From contig JAKOON010000015.1 in assembly GCA_022577435.1 (NCBI GenBank), positions 14,854,330 to 14,918,329 of the forward strand: a stretch of 64,000 bases of DNA, given 5' to 3'. Under the pieces are notes generated by a model, which saw only the letters and a program-made list of their open reading frames with translations, was not told the origin of the DNA and made no database searches. The stretch is from Embiotoca jacksoni (lineage: Eukaryota > Chordata > Actinopteri > Embiotocidae). The position numbers and the translations under genes are program-made. This document shows positions 23,335 through 35,000 of the stretch, in pieces (the stretch's first letter is position 1; each line of letters starts with the position of its first letter).

Positions 23335-23775
23335 ATGCAGTGGTGGGATGTAACTAAGTACATTTACTGAGGTAAAAAGAGGTAGGCCTACTTTACCCGA
23401 GTATTTCCTGTTTTCTGCTACTTTATATAGTCCACTTTACATTTTAGAGGGAAATATTGTACTTTTACTCCACCACATTTATTACACAATTTCAGTTACT
23501 AGTTACTTTTCAGATCAACATTTTATACGTAAAACAAAATGATCCGCTTTTTTTTTTTAATTATTATTTTTGCATCGTTATACCTACATTAGACTATTGA
23601 GTATCACATCTTGAAGTTAGCTCAGACAATGTACTTTAAGTACATTTTTCTTACGAAATTCTACTTAAGTAAGCTTTGAATGCTGTCGTGTTTTACTTGT
23701 TATTGAAAACATTTTCAGGGTGGTATTACTACTTTTACGAAAGTAAAAGGTCTGTGTACTTAATCATCGACTTAT
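23335..23775. mobile_element. Teleost interspersed repeat (GTGGGATGTAACTAAGTACA type)
   Basis: Contains AACTAAGTACATTTACT, GAGGGAAATATTGTACTTTT and ACTCCACCACATTTATTAC, a repeat I associate with many perch-like fish genomes. It is probably a non-autonomous DNA element; the family is not determined. Confidence 0.5.
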
Positions 23776-25904
23776 AACACTCCTAGATTGATCAACTATT
23801 CATCTCGGCACTAAATAAATGTCCCAACACACACACAAAAAAAACCACACAAAAAAATGCAGCAAATTTTCACAATACGCGAGCTTCAAATTCAACTTCC
23901 CTCTGTCAACTCGTACAGATTCACAAACTGCATAAGGAAGCCCAAACTACGGTAAATGTGAGCTTCCCTCCTGTTGAAGACGCGTTTCATGGCGTCCGGG
24001 GACAATTTAAAGCACTTCTACTCGGCGAAGGGAGGAGCCGCTGAGTCTTATTGACAGCTCTGCAGTCAGGAGAAATGCTCACAGAGGGGAAGCGAGACTG
24101 GAGGAATAACAAAAGGAAAGAATAGCTCACAATGAACCACTCATTCACACAACAATACACAAGTGGCCTACATTCTTGTGTAATCACAATCATAAATAAT
24201 GACTCACCACGGTGAATTACTTGTGCCACACTGACAAGTGCACACATAAAAACTGTGACACATCCTTTATGGGAAGTTGGTCACTTCAAGAAAAAAAAGT
24301 TTTTATATTAAGATTTTTTTTTTAGAAGAATTAACACAAAACACCACCACAAACAACAACAATCACAAACAACAATCACTCGTTGTTTGTTTGCCCCCAA
24401 ATCAGGAAGACACGCAGCCGCTCTTCATAACGGTTTACTTCAGTTAACAATAACGGTGTTTTGCATTTAGGCTTTTTAATCCAGACTTTTAACTGTCCGA
24501 GGATGGTTTTAATCAATAATTTAAAAGTATCGATCCTTCTGCTTCTTCTTTCTTTTTTTTTTTTTTTTTTCTTCTTCTTTTCGTTTGGCAACACAAAATG
24601 CTCAAATTGATCCATAAGGGAACAAAACGGCCGACTAAAATCACTACAGAGGAAAAGACATTTGACCAAACTTACCCGACAGATGCTCTTCTGATGCGAG
24701 AGGCGGCTGTTCAACAGGCTGTCGTGGACGCGGAGGTGTCTGAATATTTAAAAGGTGATGTTTCTGTCTGCGGCTCATCGGAGTGTGAAACGCCGCTGAG
24801 TAGTGTCGGCATGTGTTCACGGTGAAAGAGGAAACAGGGTTAGTTTTTTTTTTTTTTAACTTAAAGCGACAAGTGACGTCACACGAACTACTGAACTGGC
24901 TTTCCACCGGACTCGAAGGAGCTTCACGTCGTCACATTCAGCGCAGTTAAAACGCAAATATGACCATAAAACTAACGAAGTGACTGAAACAAACGAGCCA
25001 AAATTGAGCAAAAATGATTCAACCCAAATTACGATTTATACTGCCTCTAATAAAAACGTTAAAAAAAAAAAAAACAACAACAACAAAACGGACAGCTTTG
25101 GGGTGGCCTGTCAGTGTGCGTTGAAGTGCTGCCTTCACGTGCTCTTCGGGATTTCGCCTTTGTCGCCGTTATAACTTTGATCCCTTTCAAAATAAAGTGA
25201 TTCAATAACTTTATTGACGTCGTTTTATTTCAACGGCTCAACGTTGTTTTGTTTTTTTTCGTTGTCTTTTCTTCAAAACTATTTTTTTTTAATTTCCTAC
25301 AAGCAATATATGGTAAAAAAAAAAAAAAAAAAAAAAAAATGTATGTTTATCCGTGATTTTTCACAGGATATGTGATTCTGTATTCAACAAAAAAACATTT
25401 TTTTAGAGCACTAAGTTTGTACATAATATCTGTGTGATAAATAAAGTTGCTCAATTTAGAAAATCTTGATGTCATTTTTAATTAAGCAAGTTTGAATATT
25501 TACTCCATCAAAGGTATACATACTAACACGCCAGGTTGAATTAAAAAGTCGATGTTTTAATGGTTTCTACAAAATGTTTTAATAAGGACAACGTATTTTA
25601 AATACTTTAAACACATTTTTTTTTTTAATTTTTTTTATATGTAGGCTAATATGGTGTTCATTTATCCAACATTAAACACTCTGGGGCTCTATCAAGATTA
25701 TTCACAAAAATAATTTTAACACTTCGCCGGAGTCTGTCTCGCTCCCTCTGACGACACTTGAAAGCAGCATCTTTGTCCATTCTATACGTTTTTATTAAAC
25801 ACATAAATTTGGGTTTTAATATATTTGAACAGATAAACGTTCATATCGCAGACGACTTCTGTTTATTGTGCTTCGCTGTTTTTTTTTTTTTAGTTTAACG
25901 CAAA

Positions 25905-26067
25905 CATTTATAGTTTTGGGCCGCCTGCGTTTCCGTAGTTGCGGAAGTAGTGTTTCACAACCAGCCACCAGGGGCCCGGCGTGACTTTCACCGGGTTGTC
26001 AGCAGTGCTGGGGGTCGTGTAAAAGCAGAAATACGACCACGCTGTGCTCGACCAACCTGCCGTCAAA
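25905..26067 (+). promoter_or_regulatory. Probable gfm1 promoter and 5' UTR
   Basis: The short GC-rich interval before the gfm1 ATG has GCGGAAGTAG, an ETS/NRF-2-like core common in promoters of nuclear genes for mitochondrial proteins. No TATA box. The exact start site is unknown. Confidence 0.4.
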
Positions 26068-29000
26068 ATGAGATTATTAAAAGCGGGACTGTATTTGGCT
26101 AAAACGCATGTTTTGGCACCGGGGAGCGTCACGCTTAAAAAGGTAACATTAACTAGCCTGAACCTCATTTTGACCTGACGGACCACCGGTCCTCTGCATT
26201 TCACAATCGGTAAACGGACAGAGAAATGTTTTGGATCGTGATGTTCCTCTGGTGTGTGTCCTCAAGGTGCTCGTCAGCAGCTGTCGGACGTGCTCCTCCG
26301 GTGTTATTCCCAACGAGCGGATCCGTAACATCGGGATCTCCGCTCACATCGACTCGGGGAAGACCACCCTGACCGAGCGTGTCCTCTACTACACCGGCAG
26401 GATAGCGGAGATCCACGAGGTGAAGGGGAAGGATGGAGTTGGAGCCACCATGGACTCCATGGAGCTGGAGAGACAGAGAGGCATCACCATCCAGTCAGCT
26501 GCCACATACACCATGTGGAAGAATCACAACATCAACATCATTGACACACCAGGTACTTCATCCCGGGTCACTGGGGACAGGATTTACAGCATCAAACGGA
26601 AGGTTAGGCGATAATCATCGGGGTTAGGGCTCTTATCTGATCTTTAATGACTGTATGAAATACCTCCTTAAAGTTTGGGGGGGCTGCTGAGGGACAATTT
26701 TAACAATAGATGGTCAAAACTGAAGCGGCAGGCTGACTTTCAGGTCCTGGAACGGGTCCATTAGATGCTACATTTCCCACAGTGCAGTTTAGTAGTAAGG
26801 ACACCCTCTCTGCTGCTTAAACATTCATGTTCTTCAAACCAAATCCCCCCCCACTGTGTCACGCATCCTTCTCTGCTACTGATGTCCAGTCCTGATTACA
26901 TTGCTAGGCTTGATTTGATCAAAGCTGCAGAAGAAACACAGTGTAATTGTTGAGTAGTAGTAACCCTAACGAGAACACTGATCATGTGTAGAATCAATGC
27001 AATGTCCCTTTAAAATCCTTAATATTTCAGGTGATGTGAAGCTTTTCTAGCACACTTTCTTAAACTAGAAGATCAATTTGCCACAGAAACTACATAATGC
27101 CAAAGTTAATAGATTAAAGAAACAATATGTCACTCAGTCTTCATAGACATGATTCATCTTCTTCCTCTCGGACTCCAGGAAAGAAATCAAAGCGTCTCCG
27201 ATACAGTAAAATACACCGAAACACTTCACTGAACTACCAAATGGGCAAAGTGGGCGACTTTCTTGTGGCTCCAGATCCTCCGGGGATTGATTCACACTTA
27301 TTTATTTCTAGCAATTAAATACAGGCTGATGCCCCGGAGGATCTGGAGGCACAAGAAAGTCGCCCACTTTGCCCATTTGGTAGTTCAGTGAAGTGTTTCG
27401 GTGTATTTTACTGTATCGGAGACGCTTTGATTTCTTTCCTGCAGTCCGAGAGGAAGAAGATGATGAATCATGTCCACGACTGTAGTTGTGTCTCAAGTTG
27501 AAAGGACCGTGTCATCACATGTACAGCACAGTCGTTCTAAACGCGTCTTTCACAGGTCACGTGGACTTTACCATCGAAGTGGAGCGAGCGCTGCGAGTGC
27601 TGGACGGAGCCGTGCTGGTTCTATGTGCCGTGGGAGGCGTCCAGTGTCAGACCATGACGGTAAACAGACAGATGAAACGCTACAACGTTCCCTTCCTCAC
27701 CTTCATCAACAAGCTGGACCGAATGGGCTCCAACCCCGGCCGAGCCTTGCAGCAGATGAGGTACAGTTTGTTCACGCAGATTGTGTGATGCTATATGTTT
27801 GGTGTCAGATGAAGGTGGGAAACCAAAAGGTGGAGAAAGGAAGTGAAAGTGGTGCAGGGTTTGGGAAGTCCTTGTTTTTCTGTTCAGGCTTTCTCCCCCC
27901 CCCCAAATTTTCTAAACATGTCAGCCAAACTGGCAGATAATGTACCATAATGGTTCCATTCACCCGGCAGACACAAACCAGGGTTTGGTACATCTCTTAA
28001 AACCAGGGAAAACAACTATATTTAACCGATGTCATCACATTACAATAAAAACCCCAGATCCCAAATCAGATTGCAAAATACAGCTCAAAATCCAAATTCT
28101 GTATTTCCCAGTTCTGTTTGCATGATTTATGTTTCCAGCAAGGATTTTCTTGAATTTATGTTGTTTTATTTGGTTTTGCAATAAATGAAACTATAGAGAT
28201 GGAAACCATAAAATGTGAAGGGAGTATCAGACTGGATCCAGTTCTTATGGTACAAACAGTAACAGTGAACCCTCATGTCCCTCCTTTAGGCAGGAAATCA
28301 TAACAAGTAATCGACCAACAAAGGCTGTAGGCAGCTGTGGTTTTCCTTTGCCCTCGTTTAAATGAATGTTTTTTTTCCCTTCAGATCTAAACTGAACCAC
28401 AACGTTGCTTTTGTGAACATCCCCATCGGGCTGGAGGGGAACATGCGCGGCATCATTGACCTTGTAGAGGAGCGGAGCATGTATTTTGAAGGACCATTTG
28501 GGTAAGGCGTGAGACCGACAGCTCGGTTACAGCAGAGTTAAAAGAATATTTACCAACAGCATCTGTAACACAGCAAGTCTTCATTTCTAACTTCTTTGCA
28601 AATCTGAACTGTATGAAATGGACTCCAACTGTTTCTCCCTCCCTGCAGTCAAAATGTCCGCTATGACGAGATCCCGGCAGATTTCCGCGCTGAGGCTGCA
28701 GACAGGAGGCAGGAACTGGTGGAGTGTGTCGCCAACGCTGATGAACTCTTGGGAGAGATGTTCCTGGAGGAGAAGATTCCAACCAAAGATGACCTGAAGG
28801 TTTGTGTCGTCACAGACAGACAACACGTGTTGTGTGTGAAATCTGAGGGACCTTTGACAAATTATAATAACAAACGGAAATTCAAAGCAAAAAAATGCAA
28901 AGTCCTGGTTTTTGTTTTTAATGAAAACACGAAGCATAACTATGTCTACGCTAGAGCCAAAAAAACAGGATATTTTCTATTAATTTAAAGTCAGCAAACC

Positions 29001-32000
29001 ATCACCACTTAAATCACCCAAAATGACTCATAAACTGCACATCTGAACTGGGATGAGAACCTTTTACGTCAGTATTTATAATCACTGTCACTTTTCACCA
29101 CTGTCCTCAGGCTGCAATCCGCAGGGCCACGGTGCAGCGTCTCTTCAGCCCCGTGTTGGTGGGCACAGCACTGAAGAACAAGGGCATCCAGCCACTGCTC
29201 AACGCTGTCCTGGAGTATCTGCCGAACCCCAGCGAAGTCAAAAACTACGCCATCCTCAATAATGAGTAAGTATGGTTGAGGGTTGTCAGTTTGCATGAAA
29301 AATCTCCTGGAATTATTTTTATTTTTTTACGTTTTCTCTCTTGAGGAAATTGTTCCACTCATGATAGTGTGATTCTCACTGTGTTAGAGATTCCACTGAA
29401 ACATCCAAGATTGAAATGGACTCTACAAGAGACTCTGCAAGCCCCTATGTTGGTCTGGCCTTCAAACTGGAGGTGAGATACTCTGAAAGGGAAGATCAGT
29501 TTTGTCTTGTCTCTGCTTTATTTCCACACTTTTGCATCACAGGAAGGTCTCATTCTGTCACGCTGTGTTGTTTTTCATCAACAGGCTGGAAGGTTTGGCC
29601 AGCTGACGTATATACGAGTGTACCAGGGCTGCCTGAAGAAGGGAGAATACATTTACAACACACGCACAAGCAAGAGAGTCAGAGTTCAGAGGCTTGTGCG
29701 TCTCCATGCTGATCAGATGGAGGTGAGCACAAACTGGCGTGCTGCACGTCAGCAGGCTGTTAGGTCACAGTTTTCCATCTGTGGTTTGTAGTTGAAGCAG
29801 CAGAGGAGCGTGACTGGTCAAAATGTCAGGTTCCTCTTTCAGCTTTAATCAAGATAAGAACCACATCCCCTGCGACACCAGAATAACATGTTTCCATCTG
29901 TCTTGTATCAAAACAAGATGTTCAATATTTTGACGTTTTTTTTGTAGAGAGTATTCATTGATATTATATAAATATATTAGGATCGAGTCAGTCCCCAGAT
30001 GTAACCCCTTGTTCTCTCCTTTCTTTTCTACTCCTGCTGTTTAAGGATGTCGATGAGGTGTATGCTGGAGATATCTGCGCTCTGTTTGGGATTGACTGTG
30101 CGAGTGGAGACACGTTTACATCCAAGACGAGCGCTAACCTTTCCCTGGTGAGTAGCCTAAATGTTTTCACTGGACAAGAGCAAGAAACCTGCTTGTTTTT
30201 AAAAAGCTTTTGGAAACCATTTTTTTCTTTTCTCCCAAGATATCAGGAGCGTCTTGAATCCATTTGTGTATCATTTTGTTCCCACAGGAGTCCATTCACA
30301 TCCCAGAGCCTGTCATCTCCATGTCCATGAAACCTTCCAACAAGGTAACAAATCCTGACATTTACCTGTAAGGACTACAACTCTATATGCATCTCTTTTA
30401 TCTCTGTGCATCTCTTATTATCTTGTGTTCAACCAGAATGACCTGGATAAATTCTCCAAAGGTATCAACCGTTTCACCAGGGAAGATCCCACGTTCAGAG
30501 TGCATTTTGACACAGAGAGCAAAGAAACCATCATCTCCGGCATGGGCGAGCTGCATCTTGAAATCTACTCTCAGGTACCTGATCAGGCAGAGTGGAACTC
30601 CCAAGTTACACTGAGTGTTTCATACAAGATGTGACGTCGCTGCTTTGATGGAACAGTCCATCTAAAAATATAGTAAATGGTTTGTCTTAACCAGTGGTGC
30701 TTTGTGAGCTCCATTTGACATCAAGCAAACCTCCACAAATCGTTGAGACACAGTGAATGTCAAGTGTCACTTTGAAGTTGTAGCACATCTGACCTGCTGT
30801 ATGTTTTTGATTTGTTGTTTCAGAGGATGGAGAGGGAATACAACTGTCCCTGTGTGATGGGGAAGCCCAAAGTGGCTTTCAGAGAGACGGTCACCAGCCC
30901 CGTACCGTAAGTCCTGACCTCCCAACACACACGTTCTTGTTTCACTATCCCCACGGGGATACTTATTAACATAATACCTTCTCTCACCCCTTAACTAGTA
31001 CAACTAAATGCTTAACCTTGAACCCTGAAAACTATGCCTTATCCCTCCAAAAGCAGGGACTCACCAGAATATAAAAACAACCCCACACACACATGAGACT
31101 GTTCTTTAGTAAACAGTTTAATTAGGCTAAAATACACCATAAACCAAAAATGCAGCACATTGCAAAGATATCATTTACTTATATAAATGAAGTTTGAATA
31201 CAATTTGTGGAGTTTAAACTCCACTTTTTAGTCCTACAAAAGGTTTGTGCTGATAGAATCAACAGCATATCTTGGCTTAGCACTTGCAGCATCATTATAA
31301 ACACATTTATGCTCCAATATTTGAATACAAGACGTGAGCATCAAGATGTGGTTTTGGTTGTAATGCCGTGTGACGGATGCCAGCAGTTTAGTTTGTGTTT
31401 GGAGGTTTTTCACAATCATGGCAGTGAGGCAGCTGGTCCATCTTCAGCACTTTGACTCCCTCTGCAGGAGACCACGTGAACTGCAGCTTCCAGTGAAGGA
31501 TTTCCTGCAACAATATTTATTATGAAAATATCGATAATATTTACTGTTTACACTTTTATAAATGTTGCAAATCAGTTTGGAAATAATTATGAAATGATCA
31601 AATCAGGGTTCTCCTTAGATTCATGAGAGTCTGACTGAGAAATGTGAAGACAAAGCTCCCGACATTGATGAGTTGTGGTTGCCATTCATTTTTTAAGGCA
31701 TTTTACACATTCATAAATAAATATCAATATTTGATCAGGGTGATTTTGAAAACAATTAGCCAGCTGTAGCTCTGGATATTAATATTTTCAAGTGTATTAA
31801 GAAGTTTAAAATGGTAAATGTTTACCTGGGAGACCAACTCATGCAGCAGTACATGACTGTCGAACTTGATCTGGTCGTTCTCTGTTGCCTGCGGTAGATG
31901 AGGGAAAAAAATAAAGCCCAATAACACAACATAAGTCCAGTACAAATGTTACAGGTTTAATCCTCAACTGGTGTGCAGCTTCTTTCTCAGTATTTGATCT

Positions 32001-35000
32001 GTGCAACTTGCTTTGGAAGCCTGATGAAGGACTGTGACTGGAAACCTGAATACATTGAACAGACTGAGCAGAAGCTCTCCTTCTGTAGTGTGCACAATCT
32101 GCAGCTGAGTGTGGATTATGCACTATGATGCAGACATAGTGCACTTGCTTTTACATTCATTGTACAATGTGTCCCTTAAAAATAGAAGAATCCTCCAGTT
32201 TTATATATATATGCCGGTATTTAAATAGTCAGTTTCCAGTACCAGGGATGCACAATAACACCGGCGCATCATCGTATTGGCTGATATTGACTTTAATATC
32301 AAATATTAGCATTAGCCCGAAATGAAAATTTCTGCCAATATGACAGGCCAATAAAATCCCAATTTAATTTTATCCGACGGCTCGATGCTTGATGAAATTC
32401 TTGACGCAATGACCCTGGGACAATGGTGATCCTGCATCTCTTGTGTCGAACTTGAAAGAAGCTGCAACAATACTGTAGAGAGGTGGATCAAAAAACTCCC
32501 AAGATAGTTTCTGTCGATAGCTTCCCCCTGCTCCTCTTACATCACATCGCTGTGCTCTGTTCATGTACAACAGATGATTCACCCGCATGTCTGCAATGTG
32601 TAGGTTTTAAAAGTGTTCAAATCAGACAGCAAAGTTGCTTTTTACGTGATTGCCCAGCACTGGTCATGCGAGGAGCCACATCACATTCCTTCAACACTAC
32701 AAATTGGACTGTCCATCTCAAAAACCTTCATCCTGATCATCAAGATGAATTTTGTGAAAAACAAAGAGAGCATGTGCATATATCTGTCAATCAGCAAAAA
32801 TCCAATATAATGCACCCCTATCAAGAAACCCTACTTAAAATTACTGAATATGATGAGCAGATGCAACAACAGATAAAACAACCTACCAGCTGTGTGATGT
32901 TGGCCACCTGAGCCATGTTGAACAGGGTGTCTTCAGTGGATTCATTCAGCATGATGAAGCTGGAGGCTACAATGCCCAGGTGCCAGAGAGGCCTCATGTC
33001 ATGCTCAACGTGACCGTGACTATCTGAGGAAAGTGTGTATAGTGTCTGATTATGCCACATATATCACGTTTTCTTGTACATCAGATTACAGTTTCAAGTG
33101 ATGACAGCTGTTTGTGATGCATTATGATTAAGAGGAACACAGAGTTCCCTCAACAACCACAACACTAAATGTTGAAATGGCAAAAGCAGATGTTGTGTAA
33201 CATCTGACTTTAGGAGCAGTAATATGCGCAGTTTGTCAGTTATTTACCAGGTAAATATTGTGCTGACAGCAGGATTTGGTTCATCTTGTACTGTTGGTAT
33301 AAGTCCTCCTCCTGAGCTGCAGTGTTGATTTTAAGGAGCTCATCACACGGGGCCTGGACTTGGGCTGAGTGTCGCCTCTCTCCCCGTGGAAACAAAACCT
33401 CTGCAGAGCATTTCTGTGTAGTCTGGACGGGTAAACAAAGCAACACGGGGTTAAAAAAAAAAAAAAAAGAAAAAAAAAAAAGAAGAAAAGCACAAAGGCA
33501 GGTTTGATGAGCAAGAAAAAGGAGAGGGATTGGACAGAGCAAAGGCGTAGTCGAGATGTTACCATGGCAGCCAGTGAGTCATAGCTGCACCACACAGTTA
33601 ATCATGTGAGCCTCCTTTTTCTGGGAGTTTAGTAATCTGTCAGTCCAGGTTAGAACTGCTCACTCTGAAACCAGAGATTATTCCACTGTTTACTTTTAAC
33701 TAAAACGCATACACTATACTTAATTACAATGTTGTTCCATGAGCACTTAGTGAACACAATGATATTAAGTTTAGGTGAATGAATCCAATCAAACATAGAT
33801 TATGTTTCTCCGTATTTGTCTGTTTAGATGTCTTTAGAGACAAAACCAAATAAACCTTACAGCTCCAAAAGTAATTAAAAAAAAGTTTGTATTTATATGA
33901 CTCAGAAAAAATGTCATTGGATGTGTAGTGCAGTCAGGAATCAAACCAAATCTACAATGAGACATAAAAGGTGCTCAAAATATGAATGAAGCTACTGTAG
34001 TGATTCTTCTCTGTATCTTAATCGGACGATCTCTGTGATTTTTTTTTTTCCGTGTGATTTAAAAACAACAAAAAACAAAGCCAAAAACATACCGTACCTT
34101 TCCGATGATCTCCTCCACTGAAATCTCCAGCTGATACTTTCTTCCAGACTCTGCCACGTCCTAAAGGAGAAATCAGGATTCAGCCATAGTTAGAACTTGT
34201 GTCCATCGCTTTCTGTGTGTCGACCAGCTAAAACGGATGTAAAAGTCTGAGGCTTGTTGATGTTTTGAAGGCCAGCTCACCTCTGCGTTTCCACTGTTGA
34301 CCCTCTGCAGTCCAAACAGCCTGTACGGTGAGCCGTAGCGGGTGTTGAGGTAGTGTTGGACCACCTTAGCTGCTCTCTGAGCAGGGTAGTGATTGGGGTT
34401 CAGATCACCAGTTGCCATCACATCCTCTTCAGCTACCTCTGCTACTTCTTTCTGTGGACAGAGAAAGAGGGAAATAAAATAGAGGAAATGAGGCCAGAAG
34501 CTGGTCCAGTGAGCAGGGATGGGCTTCCAGTCCCCGAAGGACTTTGACCTTCATGTGTGAGCAGAGTGAAGCTTTTGTCTTTCCACAAATCTTAGACATA
34601 AGACAACCACTGTAAAAAGTGGAAAGGAAAGCAAATATTTAAGTTCAGGGTGAAGAGCTGTGCAGCTGTAAAATGTGATGAACAGTGAATTAAATTAGGG
34701 AGTCTGATCTTGCCTGTAAGTGGAAGCTGAGACTTCCTGTCGACCACTTGTCAGGTGGAAAATTTAATCTGTTTAGTGTTCCGAGTCAGCTGCTCCTCAT
34801 GTTAGTGGAAAGACTACTTCCTACTTCCTTTGACAGCAGAGCTCTGAGCACCGCCCTCTTTTTTTTTTTTTTTTTTAAAGCGACAGAGCCCTTGTCTTGT
34901 TTTCAATATCCTCCTGACTTCAAACAGCTTTAGAGAACTTTCAGTGCCCTCAAACAGACCTTTACAAATGTTTTTAATATAATAATTCGGTGCTGCAGAA

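Larger units (their letters stand above)
22705..26067. other. Intergenic region between itpkc and gfm1
   Basis: 3.4 kb between divergent genes. It holds presumed itpkc 5' sequences, a fish repeat (23335-23775), poly(T) and poly(A) tracts (near 24551, 24844 and 25316), and AT-rich DNA at 25200-25900. No supported gene was seen. A 21-codon ATG frame at 23989-24054 is too short to call. Confidence 0.6.

Noticed and set aside
24376..24907. Open frames on both strands near the poly(T) tract upstream of gfm1
   Set aside because: Low-complexity Lys-rich peptides arising from the T tract; no ATG-supported conserved protein.
27127..27496. Two nearly identical peptides (GKKSKRLRYSKIHRNTSL) on opposite strands
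   Set aside because: They are the two arms of the palindrome. The frame is symmetric by base pairing and there is no start context or known family.
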